From: a virus
IMG/VR virus record: IMGVR_UViG_3300020171_000060
Location: 1-43,721 of that record
Length of the DNA: 43,721 bases
Reading direction: 5' to 3' (one strand)
The notes beneath the pieces are model-generated. The model did no database searches. It had not been told where the DNA came from and worked only from the letters and a program-made list of their open reading frames with translations. The stretch's first letter is position 1. Every line of letters starts with the position of its first letter. Position numbers and translations under genes: made by a program. Shown here one piece after another: positions 1 through 7,593 of this stretch.

Positions 1-154
1 TAAAGTCAGAGAATGAGCCAATCAGATACTTACCGACTACCTCGGAAACCTCAATCGGCTCTGGACCAACAGTGTACCTCACGCCGTCATAAGTGGTCGT
101 GAAGCTCGAATCTCTTTCGCCGCTTTGCTGTCTAACCTTTATTCTCAGCCACAT
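1..154 (-). CDS. unknown protein, N-terminal part, cut by window edge
   Basis: Fifty-one codons are visible from an ATG at 154-152; the frame is open to base 1. The start overlaps the last 23 bases of the gene before it and has GAGGTG seven bases upstream. The peptide begins MWLRIKVRQQSGERDS and then contains TTTYDGVRYTVGPEPIEVSE. No family is recognised. Its place after the capsid genes suggests a head-tail connector or tail-completion protein, but that is position only. Confidence 0.6.
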   Translation of the reverse strand, partial: MWLRIKVRQQSGERDSSFTTTYDGVRYTVGPEPIEVSEVVGKYLIGSFSDF

Positions 155-572
155 CTTCCTTCACCTCTACCTTCTCAGCATCCCTGATACGCCTGAGACA
201 TTCAAGGGCTGTTTCAGGCGGTGCCTTGACAGCATCATAAGCTCTCTTCATCCGAGCATACTCAGCGCTATCCAGTAAGACGTGAGCATTCGCCCCTCTT
301 ATCTTGTCAGCCAGGTCCTTCATCTCAAAGGATTCCGGCACACTCAACCTGAGTTCCGGATTGAACAGCATACCGGCCAGTGAGCCCTTGACATCGAAAT
401 CATCGGCGACCTTCACCGGTCTACCTTTCACTATGACCAGCCGTCCGGTATCCTCATCCACCTTGTCCACCATGACCTCATAGTCCCGGACATCGACCTT
501 GTGCATTGTGCCTTTTGCAGCTTCTCTAACTGCCTGTTTTTCTGCTTTGAGCTCTTTCTTCTTTACGCTCAT
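132..572 (-). CDS. hypothetical protein of the head/tail region (146 aa)
   Basis: Acidic and basic residues are mixed throughout, with a Lys-rich N-terminus (MSVKKKELKAEKQ) and a charged C-terminus. The middle (about 35-75) looks like beta structure (RLVIVKGRPVKV), followed by helix. A good ribosome site (AAGGAGGTATGAA) precedes the ATG. It lies between the fibre-like gene and the partial left-edge gene in the late operon. No motif gives a function; a minor virion or tail-assembly protein is an inference from context. Confidence 0.6.
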   Translation of the reverse strand: MSVKKKELKAEKQAVREAAKGTMHKVDVRDYEVMVDKVDEDTGRLVIVKGRPVKVADDFDVKGSLAGMLFNPELRLSVPESFEMKDLADKIRGANAHVLLDSAEYARMKRAYDAVKAPPETALECLRRIRDAEKVEVKEDVAENKG

Positions 573-631
573 TTCATACCTCCTTAATATGATAGCTAGC
601 AGTGATTAGGCTCGCCGCCAAGCCTTTAACT

Positions 632-2617
632 CTAGGCAGTTTCCCAGAATCTGATATATCTAGTGGCTGAGCCTATCTTTATCTTAATTGCGCCTGTGCC
701 TGTGCCGCTCGCTACACAAGGCCCCTCATCTGCGCCACCTATAGAAGGGAAGAAAAAGGCGTTTTGAGGTCCTTCATTATCGTTAGTTTGGTTGCCCATG
801 GCAATCCCAACTATCGGGAGAGGAGTACCAGCAATTCTGATACCCTCAGCAAGCCCAGAACCTAATGCAGCTCCAGCAGTGGTTCTAATTTCAAGACCGA
901 CAGCTCCTGCTGGCATACCAACTCCCTCCATAGATAAGATTATGCCCCGCAGACTACCAGTCATTGCGCTGGAGTAAGCCCTCATCACCAGCCCCAACAC
1001 TGCGGACTCCCCACCTACGGCAACGGCGGCTGTATAGTCCACCTCGCCCTGCATACAGTAGGCATCTAAGATATTTTTATTAACCACTACATTCCAGTCG
1101 GAACACTTCAAACGCAATGCCGCCATATTGGCAAAGGCATGAGTAATCAGCATGTATGAAAGGTTCACTGTTGAAGAAGTTGGCGCAGTCCCGATAATAT
1201 TCAAGTTCATTTGAATCGGGTCTAGGTTGTAGTCTGCTGATGCTGCCATACTCAGGTCTTTTGCGGTTGCACGAGTGCCGTATGACCAGATGTAGTTGGT
1301 GCGATTTAAGTCAGGAACAAGTGTCGGGTTAAACGAAATACCAGTAGTGCTAGTTGATGTGATTTTACCTGCTATACCAAGTGTGCTACTCATAGTGACA
1401 GCACCACCAAACAAAGAACCACCAGCCCCAATTTCAAGGGAATATGGGGCTGTCATAGTAACTGAACCACCAGCCGTAGGTGCGCCAGCAATATAGACTG
1501 TTGAAGCCTTGCTAACCGTTGCAGCACTACCAGCAAACACTGGAGCAGCTACATATAACCCCATGCCATTTAGAACAGTAACTGTTGCTGTTCCTGAGAA
1601 TGTGGTAGTCCCTACCGTAATGTAGACACCATATCTACTATTATCTGTCGCCGAAGCGATTGTAACAGCAGGGGTAGTTAGCCCGATGGGAGTAACAGCA
1701 GTAACAGTATTCCGTGTATCTACTGCAACTATTTTGGTAGTTGCATCATAGACCTCAAGAGCAGATTGTGTATTTGCTTTTATGATTATGTCCGAAGCTG
1801 CTGAGTTCATACCGAGAATTGTACCAATATAAACAGCACCTGCCACACCCAAACCACCCGCAATTATCACAGCACCTGTCGTAGTGCTTGTTGAGTCGGT
1901 AGCCAATGAACTCTGAATCAGATATTCGGTAGTATACGTGCCTTGAACCGTCGACAGTGGAATATAGAACGCTGTCCTTACCCCGGCGGTTTCATTCACC
2001 GCAATCTGGAGCGCGTGATTATAGAATAGCTTACCCGACCCGATTGTCGGAGTTGTCGCGGCAGGAGCATGACCAACCTCAAACAGGATATTACTCCCAA
2101 CGCCAGTACCAGCTCCGCCGACTGTTTCTGAGAATACTAGGTAAGGTACAGTGGCAAAGCTACAAGTCAATCCTGTCGTGGGTTGCGGCAACGATTGAAT
2201 GTAAACAATCGCATTGGGTGTTACCGTGCTCGTTGCTAGTATCTCAGCATTTAGAGCACAAGTTAAACCAGTTCCTGGCCCAGAGGCAGATTGAAGTCTT
2301 ACTGCCGCATGAACACCAGTTGCCGATACTACTGCTCCAGTGGCAGTAACCGTTACTCTACCTCTAACACCTACCAAGTTACCAGAAGTCCAGCTAACAT
2401 CAGCCGTAACCAGACCGAATAGAGCATTGGCCGCTGCTGTTGGGGATGTTACCGTGGCGGCAATGCCATTGTTAAAATTCAATACCGCACTGGATGTCAA
2501 TACTAGATTAGTCCCATCCCAGTACAGAGTAACGTCCTGGTCATCACCAAAACACAGCTTCTTATTGTCCGCCAACCGGACCTTGTCAAATACGTGTGTC
2601 CCATGCCACCTAATCAT
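632..2617 (-). CDS. repetitive virion or fibre-like structural protein (661 aa)
   Basis: Residues 15-50 read CFGDDQDVTLYWDGTNLVL, a phrase often seen in phage and metagenomic structural proteins that build beta-rich fibres or decorations. The body is very rich in Gly, Ala, Thr, Val and Ser with alternating hydrophobic residues, as in beta-helix or stacked beta-sandwich shafts, and has few Cys or Lys. The C-terminus holds a glycine-rich patch (SGTGTGAIKIKIG), possibly a trimerisation tip. A GGAGGA box precedes the ATG. It lies three small genes downstream of the major capsid gene, so it is probably displayed on the virion. Whether it is a tail fibre, head fibre or decoration cannot be decided here. 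Confidence 0.65.
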   Translation of the reverse strand: MIRWHGTHVFDKVRLADNKKLCFGDDQDVTLYWDGTNLVLTSSAVLNFNNGIAATVTSPTAAANALFGLVTADVSWTSGNLVGVRGRVTVTATGAVVSATGVHAAVRLQSASGPGTGLTCALNAEILATSTVTPNAIVYIQSLPQPTTGLTCSFATVPYLVFSETVGGAGTGVGSNILFEVGHAPAATTPTIGSGKLFYNHALQIAVNETAGVRTAFYIPLSTVQGTYTTEYLIQSSLATDSTSTTTGAVIIAGGLGVAGAVYIGTILGMNSAASDIIIKANTQSALEVYDATTKIVAVDTRNTVTAVTPIGLTTPAVTIASATDNSRYGVYITVGTTTFSGTATVTVLNGMGLYVAAPVFAGSAATVSKASTVYIAGAPTAGGSVTMTAPYSLEIGAGGSLFGGAVTMSSTLGIAGKITSTSTTGISFNPTLVPDLNRTNYIWSYGTRATAKDLSMAASADYNLDPIQMNLNIIGTAPTSSTVNLSYMLITHAFANMAALRLKCSDWNVVVNKNILDAYCMQGEVDYTAAVAVGGESAVLGLVMRAYSSAMTGSLRGIILSMEGVGMPAGAVGLEIRTTAGAALGSGLAEGIRIAGTPLPIVGIAMGNQTNDNEGPQNAFFFPSIGGADEGPCVASGTGTGAIKIKIGSATRYIRFWETA

Positions 2618-2668
2618 TTTAGTTTTCCTCCTCCACCACTAATTTCCGCCTCCCGGCGGATTTGATTA

Positions 2669-3031
2669 CTATGTAAGTGCTACATCATCATTAGCGATAA
2701 TCTTCCAGACTAGGCCAGTCGCATTAACGCCAGCTAGCAAAATCGCCAAGTCGCCAGCCGTACCGAAGGTCATTATAGTATTGCCGGCAACATTAAATGC
2801 CTCTGAGACTGTTATAGCCCTAGTGCCAGACCCCGCTACAGAATAAGCATAAATCTTCAACTCCTGTCCACGGAATGCAGGGGCAGCCAGTGTGTTCGCC
2901 TCAACTGCATTAGCGATAACGAGCGGCACCTGGCCACTCTTATCAATCGGAATCGCCAGCCCGGTGCCGGGGTCAGTAATGAGATTATCTTCTACTCGCT
3001 TATGAACGACACGACCCTTCGTTTTTTCCAT
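2669..3031 (-). CDS. small virion-type protein (120 aa)
   Basis: A basic N-terminal arm (MEKTKGRVVHKR) leads into an Ala/Val/Thr-rich domain that looks all-beta (AYSVAGSGTRAITVSEAFN). Its ATG overlaps the previous stop (TAATG), so translation is probably coupled. Composition and place beside capsid genes fit a decoration or fibre-attachment protein. No diagnostic motif was seen. Confidence 0.55.
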   Translation of the reverse strand: MEKTKGRVVHKRVEDNLITDPGTGLAIPIDKSGQVPLVIANAVEANTLAAPAFRGQELKIYAYSVAGSGTRAITVSEAFNVAGNTIMTFGTAGDLAILLAGVNATGLVWKIIANDDVALT

Positions 3032-3321
3032 TACTTCTTAGCTCCTGCCCTTGCCTTAGCTTCTCGAACCACTCTCTTCGGATCCCGAGCAAATGCTGGA
3101 GCTGCCATCAGGACCGGCTCTGCCTTGATTTCCCGAGCTACCTCTTCTACTTTCGGCAACTCTTCCTGAACCTTACCGGGCAGAGCGGTTCCAGCAATGC
3201 GAATGAACTTCGCCCTGGCAAGAGACCCAATCTTCGGAGACTCATCTGGAATCTCCATAGTATCGCCCCTCACCAATTCTTGCCCCGCCCAGGTGAAAGA
3301 CTTCAATACATCGAACCTCAA
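3031..3321 (-). CDS. small protein after capsid gene (96 aa), TTG start
   Basis: The only start that fits the strong ribosome site GAGGAGGTGTAAA is TTG at 3321-3319. Residues 1-45 resemble a short beta domain (FTWAGQELVRGDTMEIPD) like small head-completion proteins; residues 50-96 are charged helix ending in a Lys/Arg/Ala tail. Its stop shares a base with the next ATG. Function unknown. Confidence 0.55.
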   Translation of the reverse strand: MRFDVLKSFTWAGQELVRGDTMEIPDESPKIGSLARAKFIRIAGTALPGKVQEELPKVEEVAREIKAEPVLMAAPAFARDPKRVVREAKARAGAKK

Positions 3322-3322
3322 T

Positions 3323-3448
3323 TTACACCTCCTCTAGTTTTAACTGTAGGGATTGCTTCAGTTCCCTAACTTCGGCATTGAGATGTCGCACCTGCCATTC
3401 AAGAGTTCGAATCCGTTGTTCTACCTCTTTTTGACCTACTGTTTCTAG
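3323..3448 (-). other. 41-codon coiled-coil reading frame without a usual start
   Basis: An open frame between TAG (3451-3449) and TAA encodes a clear amphipathic helix (EQRIRTLEWQVRHLNAEVRE). It has no ATG or TTG; its first GTG is internal and poorly placed. It shares the frame of the major capsid gene, separated from it by TGA, three codons and TAG. An ATT at 3412-3410 has GAGGT ten bases upstream. It may be a gene with a rare ATT start, a decayed gene, or a capsid extension lost to two stops. Confidence 0.3.
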
Positions 3449-3460
3449 CTACGCGATAGG

Positions 3461-4405
3461 TCACGCCACAGCGGCGAGAATCTCGTATCCACAGTCGGTG
3501 CTGGTTATCTTCTGGTCAAAGGCATGGTCGGCTAGGAGCACATCCCGGTTGCGCAGCTCATCAGGCACCCTCTTGATGGGTATGGTAAAGCCGCTCTGCT
3601 TCCAGGAGAATGTATACCCGGCTGATGGAGTCCTGAGACTTGGCGTCTTGGTGATATAAGCTACAAGTACGCGCTTTGGCCAGATATACCCACCGCTAAA
3701 CGCTACGCCCTCGGCAGAAGCGTTAACAATGGCGTCTCCAACCAGGAGTTGCTCGATACCATCAAAGACCTTGGCCACCATATCTTTAGTCAGGATGGCC
3801 TTCTCAGTATGCTTGTAAATATCGAGAATGTCGGGATGCCACTTTAGCTTATCCCAGACCTCTGCGCCCATCAACAGCACATTGGGATTGCGACCGATGA
3901 GTTTCTTAACAGCTTCGCGTGCTGTCTCAATATTGCTGATGGGATCGCTATTGGCGTAATCACTCCACTGGCTAGTACCAGATAGAGTGGTAGAGCTGGC
4001 CCAAGCAGTGCTGGTAGCAAATATCTTGGCTGCCAGGGCTACCTCCCGGTCCAGAGCAAACTGGTCTGCCAGCCATTCGGCACCGTCTGCCTCCAGGTCG
4101 ATGCCTGCATCCTGGTTATCGCTGGTCTCCCTCGGTAGAGGAAAACTCAAACCTTTATTGATGCAGACATATTGCTCAGCACTGACCTCCAGACCTCCTT
4201 CTGGGTACTTGCCACCCGGGCCTCTCCGTTCCACACTGTTGCGGAACCAGAAATCCTTGGTGAACTTGAAGTAATAATCGGACTGCTTATCCACATTGAC
4301 AAGCGGGAAAACCTTGTCTGCCACATAGTTATCGTTCTTGTACGCCATTGAGATATTACTAAGAGCAGTATCGATGTGAACTGATTGCGGTATTGGCTGC
4401 GCCAC
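3461..4405 (-). CDS. major capsid protein, HK97 fold (314 aa)
   Basis: Probable shell protein of the icosahedral head. The N-terminal arm (about 1-45, DTALSNISMAYKNDNYVADK) is followed by an extended-loop-like stretch (FWFRNSVERRGPGGKYPEGG), then a helix-rich peripheral domain (about 145-235) with SDPISNIETAREAVKKLIG and NPNVLLMGAEVWDKLK, and a C-terminal axial-type domain ending LADHAFDQKITSTDCGYE. It starts with GTG after a purine-rich GGAGGATAGG box. Upstream are the decoration gene and the protease/scaffold, the usual head-operon order. A fragment of the same peripheral domain is encoded again at 28.1-28.5 kb. Confidence 0.85.
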   Translation of the reverse strand: MAQPIPQSVHIDTALSNISMAYKNDNYVADKVFPLVNVDKQSDYYFKFTKDFWFRNSVERRGPGGKYPEGGLEVSAEQYVCINKGLSFPLPRETSDNQDAGIDLEADGAEWLADQFALDREVALAAKIFATSTAWASSTTLSGTSQWSDYANSDPISNIETAREAVKKLIGRNPNVLLMGAEVWDKLKWHPDILDIYKHTEKAILTKDMVAKVFDGIEQLLVGDAIVNASAEGVAFSGGYIWPKRVLVAYITKTPSLRTPSAGYTFSWKQSGFTIPIKRVPDELRNRDVLLADHAFDQKITSTDCGYEILAAVA

Positions 4406-4461
4406 GTATTATACCTATCCTCCTCCTCTTAAAATTTGTTCCACTTGTTCAATTACCTCCG

Positions 4462-4869
4462 TTAGGCCAGCGTCCCTAGAAAACCGCCTACACAAAGTTT
4501 TACTGGATGGAGACCGAGCGTAGTGGTCGTCTCCAGAGTAAAGCCAAGAAGCCAGTCACCGGATGTAGCTGTAACGGCGTGCCCGCTAGCATCGGCTGTT
4601 ACAGGTACTCCTGGAGCAAGTACACCAGTGAATATCACCTTGGCAACACCTTCGACCCTTACCACAGCTTCCTGGTCGACTGCCTCTGGGCTATTCTGAA
4701 GTACCCCAAGCATTGGTTGGGCAGTAGTGTGTCCAGCAGTTGCTATAATCACACGACCAGCTGTATCCAAAGTCACAATGTGGAACTGGCATGTTCCTAG
4801 TGCTCCTAGCACTCCCAGCGCTGCACTAGCTTTCAGGGTGATTTCAGGTCCGTCTGTATTGTTTCCCAT
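4462..4869 (-). CDS. head decoration protein, DUF2190-like (135 aa)
   Basis: A small Gly/Ala/Val/Thr-rich beta protein with no Trp-rich or catalytic motif except a single GDWLLGF near residue 104. The pattern LAPGVPVTADASGHAVTATS, with alternating hydrophobics, resembles capsid-cementing proteins that sit between protease/scaffold and capsid genes. It has GGAGGTGAATTAA before the ATG. Order protease-decoration-capsid is the main support; the exact family is uncertain. Confidence 0.6.
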   Translation of the reverse strand: MGNNTDGPEITLKASAALGVLGALGTCQFHIVTLDTAGRVIIATAGHTTAQPMLGVLQNSPEAVDQEAVVRVEGVAKVIFTGVLAPGVPVTADASGHAVTATSGDWLLGFTLETTTTLGLHPVKLCVGGFLGTLA

Positions 4870-4885
4870 TTAATTCACCTCCTCC

Positions 4886-6706
4886 TTATTTGGCCTCGGC
4901 AGTTACTATCCTGCGCTTGGCCATGAAATCTCGGTACAATTTCGGTTCGGACTTACGTAGTGCGGCGAAAGCGGTCGGCTCGTCTACGCCTTCCTTATCC
5001 ATGTAGGCTTTCACCTTCTTGTTGAACTCATGCTCATCGCTACCATCGCCTTCTGCCGCCGTGCCCTTTACCTTAAACACCCCAGCAGCAATAAGCCGTT
5101 TATTCTGGTCCTGATATCGACCGAGAACAACCTTGGCGACATCCTCTCCGCCAGCCTCCTCCAGCTTTACCAGCTCTTCAGCCAGTTCATCCGGAGTACC
5201 ACTGATTGCCTTGAGTTCGCCGGCAATATCCTTGTAATGCGCCTTCCTGCCATCCCTCTTCAGCTTCTTGTTATCAGTCTCCAGCTGGGCAACCCGGTCG
5301 GTAAACTTTTTCATTTCTGCCCCGCCACCTTCGGCCTTCGATTTCAGAGCATTGATAGCCGAGACTATCTCAGCCATACCAGCCCCTTCAGACAATCCCA
5401 GAGCCGACAGGATTGCTTTTAGATCCGGACCAGCCGGTGGCTCCTGCAGTTTCTTGATGGCAGCCATGACACCTTCGTCATTGGCTTTTTCATCAAGACT
5501 CAGCATCTTTAAGATTTCCTTGTTCATAACTTCCTCCTCCTTCTTTTTTGGATTAACATTCAGCTCAGTCTCGACATCACTGAGCATCTCTGGTAAATCA
5601 GTAAGACTCAATCCCTTGGACTTACGCCGTATCATGGCACATACCTTCGCGGCTGTCTCCTCATTGCCATACCGGTCTGTCTGTTCTCTCATGCACTGGT
5701 CCCAAGGATAGGCTTCAAAAACATCTCCCTCCTCTGCATACTTCTTCTCGAACATCTTATTTACCTTCTGTTGCAGCTCCTTCCACATAGCCCTGATGAT
5801 GCCAACTCCAGCACGACCTTTCATCACCGTATCAATCGATTTATCAATATCTGATAGCGCCGGCCTTAGTTCTTCGTAAGTCACCTCTTCACTATTCAGG
5901 GCAAACTCGATGACCGAATCCGGCTTATTCACTACCATATAAACGGCTGCCGTCTCAAGTCCGGATTCCTTTACTGCCGGCAGTTCAGCTCCTAACAGGG
6001 CCAGGCCAGTCAACACCTTCGGATATGTCTTACCCTTATCCTGATAGTCAAACATAATCTCAGCGCTAACCTTCTTATAACTCTTACTCTCAATCAGATC
6101 AGCTATCGGCTCCGGCACATCCGTCAAATCGGCGTACATAACATCGCCAGATACCCTGAGATTATCCACCCAGCCAAAAGCCATGATACCATTGCCGGCT
6201 TCACCTTTAATCAGCTCTGGCTCAATTCCCATCTTCAAAGCCAGTGCCTTGTTGAACTCGTCGCTGGTATGACCAATCTTGACCGGGGGATCAACCCTAC
6301 CAGACAGAGCCTTAAAAGCAGATACCATGTCGTCCATGTCCTTGACTGTATACTTATCTCCGTTATGAGTGCCTATGGCAAATATCGGGACTCCATAGAC
6401 CGTCCTGGTACCCATCTTTTGGTTGGCTTGGTGCATCCACCCCTGTTTCATCCTTATCCATCCTAGAGCTGAAGCAGCCTCATCAGCAAAAGCAATAGCC
6501 TTCACCTCATCCTTCTCCTTGGTCATAAACACATCAAATGCCTGCCAGAATTTACCAGCTACATCTACGGGCAGCCCTTGTGTCATCTCGCCGGGCCATT
6601 TACCTGTAGTCTGGTGCTCCAACCAAGCGCACAGTGCTTCGGGGTTTTTAGCGTCTTGATGGTCAGCCACGCAACTTTTGAAATCTGGATATCCAGCAAA
6701 ACTCAT
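4886..6706 (-). CDS. capsid maturation protease fused to scaffold (606 aa)
   Basis: Residues about 95-255 look like a prohead serine protease of the Mu gpI type: YGVPIFAIGTHNGDKYT, then PPVKIGH (His146) and KKVSAEIMF (Ser214), the likely catalytic pair, and LTGLALLGAELPAV. Residues about 400-520 are helical and Glu/Lys/Ala-rich with a Leu-spaced stretch, as expected for an internal scaffold released after assembly. Two copies of a small Cys-containing module occur, one at residues 6-40 (YPDFKSCVADH, LCAWLE) and one at 333-368 (YPWDQCMREQ, VCAMIRRK). Its ATG overlaps the stop of the preceding 35-codon gene. Protease and scaffold fused in one chain is common among such heads. Confidence 0.8.
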   Translation of the reverse strand: MSFAGYPDFKSCVADHQDAKNPEALCAWLEHQTTGKWPGEMTQGLPVDVAGKFWQAFDVFMTKEKDEVKAIAFADEAASALGWIRMKQGWMHQANQKMGTRTVYGVPIFAIGTHNGDKYTVKDMDDMVSAFKALSGRVDPPVKIGHTSDEFNKALALKMGIEPELIKGEAGNGIMAFGWVDNLRVSGDVMYADLTDVPEPIADLIESKSYKKVSAEIMFDYQDKGKTYPKVLTGLALLGAELPAVKESGLETAAVYMVVNKPDSVIEFALNSEEVTYEELRPALSDIDKSIDTVMKGRAGVGIIRAMWKELQQKVNKMFEKKYAEEGDVFEAYPWDQCMREQTDRYGNEETAAKVCAMIRRKSKGLSLTDLPEMLSDVETELNVNPKKKEEEVMNKEILKMLSLDEKANDEGVMAAIKKLQEPPAGPDLKAILSALGLSEGAGMAEIVSAINALKSKAEGGGAEMKKFTDRVAQLETDNKKLKRDGRKAHYKDIAGELKAISGTPDELAEELVKLEEAGGEDVAKVVLGRYQDQNKRLIAAGVFKVKGTAAEGDGSDEHEFNKKVKAYMDKEGVDEPTAFAALRKSEPKLYRDFMAKRRIVTAEAK

Positions 6707-6813
6707 TAGATTGCCTCCAATACTTCACCAACATTGGACTTGGTAACTCTAAGTGTGGTCCATCCTTGACCAAATAGCTCTAACTTATTACGGCTTTCAG
6801 TTGCTACAGCCAT
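6706..6813 (-). CDS. 35-residue protein leading the head operon
   Basis: Starts MAVATESRNKLELFGQ with GGAGAGAA directly before the ATG and ends with TAATG, sharing a base with the protease start, so it is probably real and translationally coupled. It begins just after the terminator at 6831-6852 and is therefore the first gene read when transcription passes it. No function is recognised. Confidence 0.55.
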   Translation of the reverse strand: MAVATESRNKLELFGQGWTTLRVTKSNVGEVLEAI

Positions 6814-6820
6814 TTCTCTC

Positions 6821-6852
6821 CAAAACAAAGAACCCGGCTTTTGTGCCGGGTT
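6821..6852 (-). terminator. intrinsic terminator or attenuator before head operon
   Basis: On the minus strand AACCCGGC and GCCGGGTT form a perfect 8-bp stem with a 6-base loop, followed by CTTTGTTTTGG. It lies about 60-70 bases after promoter P2 and directly before the 35-codon gene. Its position inside a transcribed leader suggests conditional termination. Confidence 0.75.
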
Positions 6853-6915
6853 CATAGACCTCTGACAGAATCGGGGCTCTTTGCCCTCTTTTTTATTACA
6901 TCTTATAACATATTA
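6822..6915 (-). ncRNA. short structured leader RNA, copy 1
   Basis: From the expected start about 7 bases after P2's -10 box, the transcript has a small hairpin GGGC-AAAGA-GCCC (6874-6886), a spacer, then the terminator. The same order is found at 22012-22084. The small stem differs by one compensated pair (GGGC/GCCC versus GUGC/GCAC) while AAGA in the loop is kept, which supports a selected RNA fold. It could be a stable small RNA, an attenuator, or an antitermination signal. Confidence 0.6.
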
Positions 6916-6921
6916 CTTATA

Positions 6922-6951
6922 ATCATAGCACTGCAATATAAATCTTGTCAA
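6922..6951 (-). promoter_or_regulatory. sigma-70 promoter P2 of head operon
   Basis: TTGACA (6951-6946), 18-bp spacer, TATGAT (6927-6922). The palindrome copy at 6923-6936 covers most of the -10 box, so a protein bound there would block this promoter. Confidence 0.75.
6923..6936. promoter_or_regulatory. palindrome copy 1 (possible operator)
   Basis: Minus strand TTGCAGTGCTATGA, 11 of 14 matches to TTGCAGCGCTACAA. It overlaps the -10 box of P2, a typical repressor position. Confidence 0.5.
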
Positions 6952-6962
6952 GTGTTAGAAGT

Positions 6963-6991
6963 AGAATAACACAAAGGGGACTAATTGTCAA
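6963..6991 (-). promoter_or_regulatory. sigma-70 promoter P1 of head operon
   Basis: TTGACA (6991-6986), 17-bp spacer, TATTCT (6968-6963). The -35 box overlaps the stop codon of the 69-residue gene upstream. P1 and P2 are in tandem 40 bp apart and both read into the structured leader. Confidence 0.7.
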
Positions 6992-7197
6992 GCCCCTTTC
7001 TTAACTAATTTCGGATAGACTATCACAAGACCTTGCTGCGGAATGACTAATTTAGATTGACTGCGTAATCGCCATGGACCAGAGGGCTGAACTGGCTGTG
7101 GTTTAGGGCAGACATCATGCTCATAAACATCGCTAATACTGTGTAGAGTGCCGCCGGGCTGCCCGCATTTACGGCAAACAATAAAATGGGCAACCAT
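6988..7197 (-). CDS. small zinc-ribbon-like protein (69 aa)
   Basis: Begins MVAHFIVCRKCGQPGG; a third Cys (EHDVCPKP) could complete a metal site. The second half is Pro/Ser-rich followed by beta-like LVIVYPKLV. It follows two other small CxxC proteins downstream of the portal gene. Such mini zinc proteins are common beside Mu-type head genes; function unknown. Confidence 0.5.
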   Translation of the reverse strand: MVAHFIVCRKCGQPGGTLHSISDVYEHDVCPKPQPVQPSGPWRLRSQSKLVIPQQGLVIVYPKLVKKGA

Positions 7198-7199
7198 TT

Positions 7200-7388
7200 C
7201 TATTTCCCTCCTATCGGCATCTTATGGGGCAAATCGAGAGTAGCTCCACAGCGTGAACAGTCCAGGGCTACAGCTACGGCACCATAGACCCTAACTGCCT
7301 TGTTACCGTTCATTATCTCAAGCACGCCATCCTTAGACTTGGCTAACAGTTTTCCGCATCTTTTACAGCGAATATCGGTTTCGCTCAT
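7200..7388 (-). CDS. Com-like zinc-ribbon protein (62 aa)
   Basis: The start chosen is ATG at 7388-7386, because ATAGGAGGAATT lies right before it; an ATG nine codons earlier lacks such a site. The protein has IRCKRCGKLLAKSKDG then LDCSRCGATLDLP, two CxxC knuckles about 35 residues apart. This resembles the Mu Com family of small zinc proteins, which in Mu activate translation of the mom modification gene. No mom-like gene is seen nearby, so the role here is open. Confidence 0.6.
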   Translation of the reverse strand: MSETDIRCKRCGKLLAKSKDGVLEIMNGNKAVRVYGAVAVALDCSRCGATLDLPHKMPIGGK

Positions 7389-7584
7389 AATTCCTCCTAT
7401 CAAAATTACCTTCATTGCTTAATTTAGCATTACAATTTATACAGCGCTGGTGCGTTCCCGATTCATAACACTTCTTCGGCACCCAACGTTCTTTACCACA
7501 ATCAATACAGGCCTCCCAGATAAATAGTTCACCACCTTTTAGTCCACGCTTTCTACCTGAGATTATATCCCCGATATTAGGCAT
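7363..7584 (-). CDS. zinc-ribbon protein (73 aa)
   Basis: MPNIGDIISGRKRGLKGG leads into CIDCGKERWVPKKC and CINCNAKLSNEG, giving two CxxC pairs. This type of small phage protein is frequent in metagenomic phages; its role is unknown. The end overlaps the next gene by 26 bases. The 26-residue peptide at 24.4 kb has a similar short opening. Confidence 0.55.
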   Translation of the reverse strand: MPNIGDIISGRKRGLKGGELFIWEACIDCGKERWVPKKCYESGTHQRCINCNAKLSNEGNFDRRNYERNRYSL

Positions 7585-7593
7585 ATATTCCTC

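Noticed and set aside
2340-2642. Plus-strand genes among capsid genes, and many other plus-strand frames
   Set aside because: They overlap better minus-strand proteins, have reverse-codon composition and lack a coherent set of ribosome sites.
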